From contig NZ_AJKI01000014.1 in NCBI RefSeq assembly GCF_000259075.1, positions 1-64,000 on the forward strand: a DNA stretch of 64,000 nt, given 5' to 3'. The notes beneath the pieces were generated by a model. The model made no database searches, was not told the origin of the DNA, and saw only the letters and a list, made by a program, of their open reading frames with translations. The translations under genes were made by a program, and so were the position numbers. This DNA comes from Marinilabilia salmonicolor JCM 21150. Lineage in GTDB: Bacteria; Bacteroidota; Bacteroidia; Bacteroidales; Marinilabiliaceae. Below are positions 34,334 through 41,564 of this stretch, in pieces (the stretch's first letter is position 1; the number at the start of each line of letters is the position of its first letter).

Positions 34334-35215
34334 ATGTCGTTTTTCAAAACCATTTTTAATAAAACCTTTGCCAGACATCTGGGAATAGTCATCATCAGCG
34401 GACTGTTATTAATCCTTCTCACCTTTTTGGGACTAAAACTTTACACCCGCCACGGTAAAGGATTTGAGGCACCCGACTTTAAAGGGCTCACAGAACAACA
34501 ACTCAAACACCTCATACAGGAAAATGAGTTACGATATGCGATCATTGATTCTGCTCACATTGCTGACCTTCCGCCCGGAGTTGTCATTGAACAAACGCCA
34601 AACGCAGGAAGCATGGTCAAAAAGAACCGGAATATATTCTTCACGATCAACTCATGGACTCCCGAAAAAGTACAGGTTCCTGATGTTATAGATTACAGCA
34701 TCAGAAATGCCCGTGTTATGCTGGAATCCTTCGGACTTGAAGTAGGCGATTTAATTTATGTCCCTTCGGAATACACCAATCTGGTGCTTGGCCAGCACTA
34801 TAAAGGCAAACCTGTTGAAGCCGGAACTCCACTGGAGCGTGGTGCTGTTATTGACTTGATTGTAGGACAGGGTTTAAGCAACCGGACAACAGCCGTTCCC
34901 GACCTTAAGGGGCTCATTTATGGAGAAGCCAAGCAAATAAGTCAGGATCTTTCCCTTAACATTGGTGCCACAATATATGACAGCACTGTTGTATCGAAGG
35001 AAGATACACTCAATGCTTTTGTGTGGAAACAGCGCCCGTCAGGCGATGGTGACAGCCGTTTAAGACTTGGTTCATCCATCGACATCTGGCTTTCCGTTGA
35101 TTCTTCTCTTATCATGCCTGACACCACAAATATTGAAAAAACAGAAGTCCCCATCCGGGAATTTGAGGAAGAAACAATCGAAGAAGAGAACCTGGATGAA
35201 GAGGAATTCTTTTAA
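34334..35215 (+). CDS. PASTA-domain membrane protein
   Basis: 293 residues. A cytoplasmic N-terminus and one membrane helix (HLGIVIISGLLLILLTFLGL, ~16-37) precede three periplasmic PASTA modules at ~42-105, ~112-177 and ~182-255. Each starts with a proline/valine-aspartate signature (APDFKGLTEQQLKHLI, VPDVIDYSIRNARVML, VPDLKGLIYGEAKQIS). The tail is acidic. PASTA modules bind peptidoglycan fragments or beta-lactams. There is no kinase or transpeptidase domain, unlike PknB or PBP2x. It is upstream of an RluA-type synthase and ddl, an order I recall in other Bacteroidota; with ddl this hints at a cell-wall role. Confidence 0.88.
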   Translation: MSFFKTIFNKTFARHLGIVIISGLLLILLTFLGLKLYTRHGKGFEAPDFKGLTEQQLKHLIQENELRYAIIDSAHIADLPPGVVIEQTPNAGSMVKKNRNIFFTINSWTPEKVQVPDVIDYSIRNARVMLESFGLEVGDLIYVPSEYTNLVLGQHYKGKPVEAGTPLERGAVIDLIVGQGLSNRTTAVPDLKGLIYGEAKQISQDLSLNIGATIYDSTVVSKEDTLNAFVWKQRPSGDGDSRLRLGSSIDIWLSVDSSLIMPDTTNIEKTEVPIREFEEETIEEENLDEEEFF

Positions 35216-35302
35216 TATATTACAATATATTTGTTATGGAAAAAGCATGAAATTTGATTCTTCGCCCCGTCATAAACCACCTATTAATAAAGAATTAGAC
35301 CT

Positions 35303-35462
35303 GTGTCATGTCAAGCATAAAATATCGCACCAAACATCACTGATTTTCGTTTTTTCTTCATGATAAAAAGTTCACGCAGCTATGGCTATGCTCGCTTTTT
35401 CTCATTTTGAAAAAATAAAAATCAGTTTTAACTTATACGTCATTTTACACAAGACATGACAC
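35303..35462. repeat. Palindromic element, family A, copy 2
   Basis: 160 bp. Outer ends GTGTCATGTC and GACATGACAC are perfect inverted repeats. Inner arms CTGATTTTCGTTTTTTC and GAAAAAATAAAAATCAG pair; the core CAGCTATGGCTATG matches copies 1 and 3. It lies between the PASTA gene and the pseudouridine synthase gene, whose 419-bp gap holds nothing else recognised. Confidence 0.7.
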
Positions 35463-35634
35463 CAGAGGCGAACATCTGCATGAAGAATCAAGCGTTCCAT
35501 CAGACCATTAACATAGATACACTTTTAAGCGAATGAAACGAGCATGGAACTTTGATTTTTCAAAACTGCCACAAAAGAGTATGTATAAAAGAATCGCGAG
35601 TTCCATACGACCTTAATAAAGAAATTTTATACGG

Positions 35635-36720
35635 ATGAATAAAGAAAACCGGGAATTTGATGAAACAGACGATCTGGATGAACTCATCGAAAATGGGGAA
35701 ACAACAGACGCCGGAAAAGAATTGTACGAACATTACAGGTTTGTGGCAGATGCCGGTCAGAACCTGCTAAGGATAGATAAATTTCTGGTCAACCGAATCG
35801 AAAACGCATCAAGAAATAAAATACAGGATGCAGCCGCTGCCGGAAGCGTTCTTGCCAATGGACAGCCGGTGAAAGCCAACTACAAAGTAAAACCTGGCGA
35901 TACTATCACCATTGAAATGAGCTGGCCTCCAAGGGAAATCGAGATTATCCCTGAAGATATCCCCCTCAATATTGTTTATGAAGATGATGCGCTTATCGTG
36001 GTCAATAAGCAACCCGGAATGGTCGTCCATCCCGGCTTTGGCAACTATACCGGCACTCTGGTCAATGCATTGGCGTGGCACCTGAAAGATCATCCCTGGT
36101 TTCAAAGCAACGATCCCCGCCCGGGGCTGGTTCACAGAATTGATAAAGACACCTCCGGGTTACTGGTTATTGCCAAAACAGAAGAGGCAAAGACCATTCT
36201 TGCCCGCCAGTTTTTTTACAAAACTACGGAACGAACCTATCAGGCCATTGCCTGGGGCAGTATGAAAGAGGACGAAGGAACCATTACCGGAAACATTGGG
36301 CGCAGTATTCGAGACAGAAAACAAATGACTGTTTTTGAGGATGAATCGATGGGAAAACCCGCAGTAACTCACTACAAGGTACTCGAACGACTAGGCTACG
36401 TCACGCTCGTTCAGTGCAATCTTGAGACCGGCCGTACGCACCAGATCAGAGTTCATCTGAAATACATCGGACATACACTATTCAATGACGAGAGATACGG
36501 TGGCAACCAGATTTTAAAAGGAACCACCTTTACTAAATACAAACAATTTGTCAAAAACTGTTTTACCTTATTGCCCCGTCAGGCCTTGCATGCCAAAACG
36601 CTGGGATTTGAACACCCCGTTACCGGGGAATTTATGAGATTCGATTCAGATTTGCCGGACGACATGGTACAGACCATTGACAAATGGAGAAACTATATTG
36701 CAGGAAGAGAAGAAGAGTAA
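35635..36720 (+). CDS. RluA-family pseudouridine synthase (RluD-like)
   Basis: 361 residues. An N-terminal S4 RNA-binding domain (LRIDKFLVNRIENASRNKIQDAA, ~45-110) leads to the RluA catalytic domain with LVHRIDKDTSGLLVIAKT (catalytic Asp in HRxDxxTSG), ERTYQAIAWG and LETGRTHQIRVHL. It isomerises uridines in 23S rRNA; in E. coli RluD modifies 1911/1915/1917. An acidic ~35-residue N-terminal extension precedes S4. The next gene is ddl on the same strand. Confidence 0.93.
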   Translation: MNKENREFDETDDLDELIENGETTDAGKELYEHYRFVADAGQNLLRIDKFLVNRIENASRNKIQDAAAAGSVLANGQPVKANYKVKPGDTITIEMSWPPREIEIIPEDIPLNIVYEDDALIVVNKQPGMVVHPGFGNYTGTLVNALAWHLKDHPWFQSNDPRPGLVHRIDKDTSGLLVIAKTEEAKTILARQFFYKTTERTYQAIAWGSMKEDEGTITGNIGRSIRDRKQMTVFEDESMGKPAVTHYKVLERLGYVTLVQCNLETGRTHQIRVHLKYIGHTLFNDERYGGNQILKGTTFTKYKQFVKNCFTLLPRQALHAKTLGFEHPVTGEFMRFDSDLPDDMVQTIDKWRNYIAGREEE

Positions 36721-36887
36721 AGGGCCACTAAATCCTCCCCCAAGGGAGACCTAACAATCTCTGCCGGTTCAGTAAAGTGAAACTGAAATAACAGCCAACA
36801 CCTCTGTTTTCAACCTGCCTCAAACAAGGATAAAACTAACAAGACATTCCAATTAACTGTGATTCTACTTCGACAAAAGCCCGAAAA

Positions 36888-37868
36888 ATGAAAAATATTG
36901 GTATTATATACGGTGGTTATTCCTCTGAAATAGTGGTAAGCAAAAAAAGTGCAGATGGGATCAAATCTTTTCTGGATCCCTCGAGATATAACATCATTCC
37001 GATTTTGATTACGGAAGATAAATGGGTGGCAGAATACAACAACAGAGAGCTTGACATCGACAAAAACGATTTTTCTTTTGCGGATGACCACAAAAAATAC
37101 ACCTTCGACTGTTTATACATCACTATTCACGGAACTCCAGGGGAAAACGGCCTTCTGCAGGGATACTTAAAGATGCTGAAAATCCCTCACTCCACCTGTG
37201 ATGTACTGCCATCATCTCTCACCTTTAATAAATTTACCTGCAACACATATCTGAAAGGATTTGGTGTCTCCGTGGCAGACTCTATTCTCATCCGGAAAGG
37301 TCGTGAATTTAACCCCTCAGACATTCAGGAAAAATTAGGTATCCCCTGTTTTGTTAAACCCAATGCAGGAGGATCAAGCTTTGGCATCTCAAAAGTTAAA
37401 ACACCTGATGAATTGCTTCCGGCCATAGAAAAAGCTTTTGAAGAATGCGAGGAAGTGCTTGTCGAGGAATTGATGGAAGGCACCGAAGTGACCTGTGGCA
37501 TTTATAAAACACAAAATCGCGAAGTTGTATTGCCATTAACGGAAGTCATCAGCAAAAATGAATTCTTCGATTTTGAGGCCAAATACAATGCCGAAAAGGC
37601 AATAGAGATAACACCCGCACGCATCTCGGAAGAATTGACAAACAAAATTCAAAAAATTACTTCCTTAATTTATGACATCCTGAATTGCAAGGGAATCGTA
37701 AGGGTAGATTTCATCATTACAGAGAAACAAATCTTTTTGATAGAGGTAAATACAACTCCTGGGATGACAGCCACAAGTTTTATTCCGCAGCAGGTGGAAG
37801 CCATGGGCATGACCATGCAGGATGTGATGACCGAAGTTATTGAAGATGCTATTAAAAGAGGTAACTAG
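36888..37868 (+). CDS. ddl: D-alanine--D-alanine ligase
   Basis: 326 residues. ATP-grasp ligase: N-terminal IGIIYGGYSSEIVVSKKSAD, then HGTPGENGLLQGYLKM, the ATP-grasp signature FVKPNAGGSSFGISKV, metal-binding EELMEGTEVTCGIY and the omega-loop/metal segment IFLIEVNTTPGMTATSFIPQQ. It makes D-Ala-D-Ala for peptidoglycan. Position behind the PASTA and pseudouridine synthase genes suggests a loose cell-wall cluster. Downstream ~270 bp contain short GTTAGAT-type repeats and then the terminator of the convergent gene. Confidence 0.95.
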   Translation: MKNIGIIYGGYSSEIVVSKKSADGIKSFLDPSRYNIIPILITEDKWVAEYNNRELDIDKNDFSFADDHKKYTFDCLYITIHGTPGENGLLQGYLKMLKIPHSTCDVLPSSLTFNKFTCNTYLKGFGVSVADSILIRKGREFNPSDIQEKLGIPCFVKPNAGGSSFGISKVKTPDELLPAIEKAFEECEEVLVEELMEGTEVTCGIYKTQNREVVLPLTEVISKNEFFDFEAKYNAEKAIEITPARISEELTNKIQKITSLIYDILNCKGIVRVDFIITEKQIFLIEVNTTPGMTATSFIPQQVEAMGMTMQDVMTEVIEDAIKRGN

Positions 37869-38050
37869 TGAGCATTGCGGAAAAACCAAAGAAACACAGT
37901 ATAGGATTTGGAAGTTAGATGTTAGATATTGGAAATTAGATGACAGGGATCTGAGTTGGCAGGAATCGGAATATTAAATTCCGTAAACGGGGGCTCCTCC
38001 GAAGGTTCTTGCAATTCCCGAAAGGCGATGCCTCTTTTCGATAATCCTTA

Positions 38051-38091
38051 TAAAAAAAACGGGTGTATCTAAAACAATAGAGATACACCCG
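38051..38091 (-). terminator. Terminator of the 202-residue secreted protein
   Basis: CGGGTGTATCT and AGATACACCCG form a perfect 11-bp stem. On the minus strand it is followed by eight T. Confidence 0.92.
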
Positions 38092-38135
38092 GATAAGAAC
38101 AGCTGATACGCTGCATGAGACTAAAATGGTTCTGA

Positions 38136-38744
38136 TTACTTTTTAATTGCATAGCTACTTGAATTTTTACCTGAAACCAAACTTACATAATACGTACCGG
38201 AAGGAAGTGATGATACATCAAATTTACCGGAATAAGTAAGGTCTTTGGGCAAAGCAGATTCAAACAGAACATTACCACTTGCATCTTCCACTTTCATATT
38301 GAAAGAGTCGTTGGATTTGTTCAGGTAGCTCACAAAGATAAAGTCATTTTTTGCCCATACTTTGGCAGCCATTTCTTCTGCTTTCTTGCTTGAAACTTCA
38401 GAAACAAGTTTTCCTCCTGATACAGTGAACTCATCTTCCAGGAAAGTTTTTCCGCTACCTTTAAGAACGGCAACATACTTACCATCGCTCAGTTTTGAGA
38501 AATCAAACAGTTTGTTGAATTGAGTACTTGTACCCACTTTACCGCTTGAGTAAACAAACTCACCTTTGTCGGTTTTAATTTCAACTGAAAAATCAACCAT
38601 CTCTTCGCTCAATGCAGATACAAGAGCATAGTTAGTGTCCAAATAAGGATACACAGTGATTTTTCCTTTGGCTGATGCAGTGGTTGCAACTGAAACCATA
38701 AATGCCGCAAGGGCAACTACAGATAAAAACTTTTTTGCTTTCAT
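38136..38744 (-). CDS. Secreted beta-sandwich protein, unknown function
   Basis: 202 residues with a clear signal peptide (MKAKKFLSVVALAAFMVSVATTASA). The mature protein looks like two Ig-like/FN3-like beta-sandwich units with the repeated pattern VDFSVEIKTDKGEFVYSSGKV ... FDFSKLSDGKYVAVL and FNMKVEDASGNVLFESALP ... FDVSSLPSGTYYVSLVSG. The second half resembles a T9SS type A sorting domain (ends SSSYAIKK) or the DUF3244 fold. Function unknown. It has a long upstream region and a perfect terminator, consistent with a well-expressed monocistronic gene. Confidence 0.72.
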   Translation of the reverse strand: MKAKKFLSVVALAAFMVSVATTASAKGKITVYPYLDTNYALVSALSEEMVDFSVEIKTDKGEFVYSSGKVGTSTQFNKLFDFSKLSDGKYVAVLKGSGKTFLEDEFTVSGGKLVSEVSSKKAEEMAAKVWAKNDFIFVSYLNKSNDSFNMKVEDASGNVLFESALPKDLTYSGKFDVSSLPSGTYYVSLVSGKNSSSYAIKK

Positions 38745-39377
38745 AATTGAAAAGTTTTAAGTGAAACATTTAATTTTGTGCCTTTCTGTAAGAACACAGT
38801 GCAAACATAATTGCGTTTTCACCACCCACCAAATTTCACGACCCAAAAGTCCTTTATTTTACAAATTCTTAACCATACCCCGTTTTACTAACAATTAATA
38901 AACATTTTTCGATGTTTTGTTCACATATAGTTATTTTTTGACAGACTTCTTCAGCCTATGAAAGGTTTTTTGACAATAACCCCCTCTCACCACTTTTTTA
39001 GTAACAAAACATTAAAAACAGCATTCAACAAAACATTTCAGGAAAACCTTTTGTTATTAAAGTGCAAGCTACAAAATACGTAAAAGCCCGTTTACAGAGA
39101 GGCTCTAAGAACATAGCAAAAAATAGGGCAACCGAACAGGGGAATTTTCGAAGGTTATTCTTTCAACAATCCGTTAACACTTTTTTATTGAAAGAAGACA
39201 CAAAACACAACGCTGCATCAACAAGGCAAAAATCTATGAATCAGGCATATTTCACCCCTCCTTCTGTGCTTTGCCAAATAATTAAAGGCTTCCGCCCTGT
39301 TTTCGTAAGCGAAGAACATCATTTTTACTAAACAAAATATTTGTTAACCCAACTTTCAATACATAAAAAGAAAACAC
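38745..39377. other. AT-rich gap between divergent genes, no gene recognised
   Basis: About 630 bp. It must hold the promoters of the secreted protein (minus) and tpx (plus), but no good TTTG/TAnnTTTG pair was found. An 89-codon frame at 39062-39331 shows no family pattern and is not called. Confidence 0.5.
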
Positions 39378-39890
39378 ATGGAAAGAAACAATTCAAAAGT
39401 AAAATTTGCAGGAAACCAGGTAACCTTACTCGGAAAAGAGCCAAAAATTGGCGAAAGCGCACCTGAGTTCACCGTACTTGGGAACGATCTGAAGCCGGTA
39501 AAACTCACTGATTTCGACGGAAAAATTAAGGTAATTGCCATCTATCCATCCATTGACACAAGTGTTTGTGCAGCCCAAAACAGAAGGTTTAACCAGGAAG
39601 CTGACAAACTGGATAACGTGGTGGTACTATCCATCTCATGTGACCTTCCGTTTGCTCAAAAGAGATTTTGTGCTGCAGAAGGGCTTAACAACATTGTCAC
39701 CCTCTCCGATCATAAAGACGTTGACTTCGGAACAAAATATGGCTTCCTGATGGAGGAATTCCGGCTGTTAGCCCGGGGAACCGTCATTATCGGGAAAGAC
39801 AACAAAGTTAAATATGTGGAATATGTGCCCGAAGTTACTGAAGAGCCAGATTATGAGAAAGCCCTTGAAGTAGTAAAGGAACTTATTTAG
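39378..39890 (+). CDS. tpx: Thiol peroxidase (Tpx, atypical 2-Cys peroxiredoxin)
   Basis: 170 residues, standard length. Peroxidatic Cys in YPSIDTSVCAAQNRRFN, resolving Cys in LPFAQKRFCAAEGL, and the Tpx-specific FAGNQVTLLG and EFRLLARGTVIIG segments. It reduces H2O2 and alkyl hydroperoxides using thioredoxin. Its TAG stop is the first three bases of a MITE-like element (TAGTGTTTGTC), so insertion fixed the 3' end of the frame; the protein length still looks normal. Confidence 0.95.
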   Translation: MERNNSKVKFAGNQVTLLGKEPKIGESAPEFTVLGNDLKPVKLTDFDGKIKVIAIYPSIDTSVCAAQNRRFNQEADKLDNVVVLSISCDLPFAQKRFCAAEGLNNIVTLSDHKDVDFGTKYGFLMEEFRLLARGTVIIGKDNKVKYVEYVPEVTEEPDYEKALEVVKELI

Positions 39891-40042
39891 TGTTTGTCTA
39901 CAAAGTCCAACTTCTGCGTTGTTGCTCAAAATATAAACCCTCAAATACATTAGTATTCTGCGGTTTAGTTTTTTCACACGCCTTGAATTTAAACTTTCTA
40001 TCTCAAACACGTGAAAAACGCTTAGTTTATGGACAGACTCTA
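39888..40042. repeat. MITE-like element, family B, copy at the tpx stop codon
   Basis: 155 bp from TAGTGTTTGTCTACAAAGT to TTTATGGACAGACTCTA. Nearly identical to the tgt-leader copy through its interior. The first three bases are the tpx stop codon. Confidence 0.82.
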
Positions 40043-40120
40043 TTTAAGAAACAATAAACTGAGGGGATGGAGCTTGGGGCATGGAACCCCAAAAAAGAAA
40101 ACTCCCAAAGAAGAAAACTT

Positions 40121-40150
40121 AAGGCTGCCCGTTTCGTGGCAGCCTTTTTT
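40121..40150 (+). terminator. Terminator downstream of tpx and its element
   Basis: AAGGCTGCC pairs with GGCAGCCTT and runs into TTTT on the plus strand. It touches the stop codon of the convergent sulfatase-maturase gene and may act on both strands. Confidence 0.78.
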
Positions 40151-41342
40151 ATCCCATAAAATCTTTGAAAGCATTATAACTAACACCGCCTGTTGACTGC
40201 TGACTTGTTTGCTGATCTTTCCAGTTACGAGCCAATTCTTTAAATACAGGATCTGCATGTTCCATAAACATTATGGTGGATTTACAAAAACGCGGTAACC
40301 CGCTGTCTTTGGGATCTTTCACTCTGTCTTTGGTACACCCCCCATAGCAGTGTTGTAACCAGGGACAGGTACGACATTTTCGGGGCAACTGGCTTTTTAG
40401 CTGTCCAAACTTCGTTTGTTTAGTAGAATTCAACAAATCCACCAATCTCTGTTCTCTGATATTCCCGAGTTTCCACTTAGGTTCCACAAAAAAATCACAC
40501 GAATAAACATCCCCGTTATGCTCAACTGTAGGATAAACACCACACTCTTTATTCAATGTACACTCGGGTGCTTCCAGCCCCACGTAAGTATGAAAAATCG
40601 ATTCGATAAACCTCACATTTGTGGTGGGCTGCCCATTCTCAAAATCCTGCAACCACAGATCGAAAACTTCGATCATAAACTGCCCGTATTGCTCTGCAGT
40701 GACTGAAAAATCAGCTGCTTTTTTAGGATTATCTTTATCCCGCTCCACAATTGGAATAAACTGCATCCACTCAAAACCCTGTTCCTTGTAGAATTCATAC
40801 AACTCCCGGGCATAAGGCGCGGAATCACTGGTAATACAGCACATGGCGTTCACTGCCACATTGTGTTGCTGAAGCAGTTTACCGGTTTGCATTACCCTCT
40901 CCCAGGAAGGTTGTTCATTTTTCGTCAGACGATATTTATCATGAATATGTTGCGGTCCGTCAATAGAGAGGCCTACCAGAAAATGATATTCTCCCAGAAA
41001 ATCGGCCCACTCTTCGTCAATAAGCATCCCGTTTGTTTGCAAGCCATTTCCAACCACTTTACCCCGGCCATACTTTTGCTCCAGCGCCACCACTTTTTTG
41101 TAAAACTCCAACCCCATCAGGGTAGGTTCTCCTCCCTGCCAGGTGATGGAAATATTTTCTCCGGATTGCTCCATCGCCTGTTTTATGAAAACCTCCAAGG
41201 TTGCATCACTCATTCTGTGCTGCCTGGACTCCGGATATAATGCTGCTTTCTCAAGATAAAAGCAATATCCACATCCCAGATTACAATCTGGCCCGGCCGG
41301 TTTTACCAAAATTGAATTGAGCGGTTTAAACTTTTTCTTCAT
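40149..41342 (-). CDS. Anaerobic sulfatase-maturating enzyme (radical SAM, SPASM)
   Basis: 397 residues. Radical-SAM cluster motif CNLGCGYC near residue 20 (CxxxCxxC), ITWQGGEPTLMGLEF, LSIDGPQHIHDKYR, and a C-terminal SPASM region with multiple Cys (CTLNKECGVYPTVEHNGDVYSCD, CRTCPWLQHCYGGC) for two extra clusters. Such anSMEs convert an active-site Cys or Ser of sulfatases to formylglycine without oxygen. No sulfatase gene is in the window, so its clients are elsewhere; it implies the organism degrades sulfated glycans. Confidence 0.93.
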   Translation of the reverse strand: MKKKFKPLNSILVKPAGPDCNLGCGYCFYLEKAALYPESRQHRMSDATLEVFIKQAMEQSGENISITWQGGEPTLMGLEFYKKVVALEQKYGRGKVVGNGLQTNGMLIDEEWADFLGEYHFLVGLSIDGPQHIHDKYRLTKNEQPSWERVMQTGKLLQQHNVAVNAMCCITSDSAPYARELYEFYKEQGFEWMQFIPIVERDKDNPKKAADFSVTAEQYGQFMIEVFDLWLQDFENGQPTTNVRFIESIFHTYVGLEAPECTLNKECGVYPTVEHNGDVYSCDFFVEPKWKLGNIREQRLVDLLNSTKQTKFGQLKSQLPRKCRTCPWLQHCYGGCTKDRVKDPKDSGLPRFCKSTIMFMEHADPVFKELARNWKDQQTSQQSTGGVSYNAFKDFMG

Positions 41343-41397
41343 CCTCCGAAAATAATAAAATCAACACACACCATAGATAAACTGCCCGTCATTAACC

Positions 41398-41564
41398 TAA
41401 TAGTACGATCAAAAAATACTATTTCATATTTTACATTCCCTTTTCCCTTTCTGCATCGTTAAAATTTTTCACCGTAGCTATGGCTATGCCTCAAAATTTT
41501 GCCTTGCAGAAAGGAAAAATAAAAGCAAAATATTTGAAACACTATTTTACGAACGTACTACTAG
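41398..41564. repeat. Palindromic element, family A, copy 3 overlapping the gcvP 3' end
   Basis: ~167 bp. Outer ends AATAGTACG and CGTACTACT, inner arms TTTTCCCTTTCTGC and GCAGAAAGGAAAA, core GTAGCTATGGCTATG. The last seven codons and the stop of gcvP (41542-41564, minus) lie inside the right arm. Confidence 0.75.

Noticed and set aside
34129-34422. 97-codon minus-strand frame across the rpmH terminator and PASTA start
   Set aside because: It overlaps the rpmH terminator and the PASTA-protein start region; its translation is not protein-like.
39062-39331. 89-codon open frame upstream of tpx
   Set aside because: Lies in AT-rich intergenic DNA; no signal peptide, domain or conserved motif seen, and no promoter; could be real but cannot be supported.
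40149-41342. Sulfatase genes expected near the maturase
   Set aside because: No C/SxPxR-type sulfatase signature was found in any large frame of the window, so no sulfated-glycan locus is claimed here.
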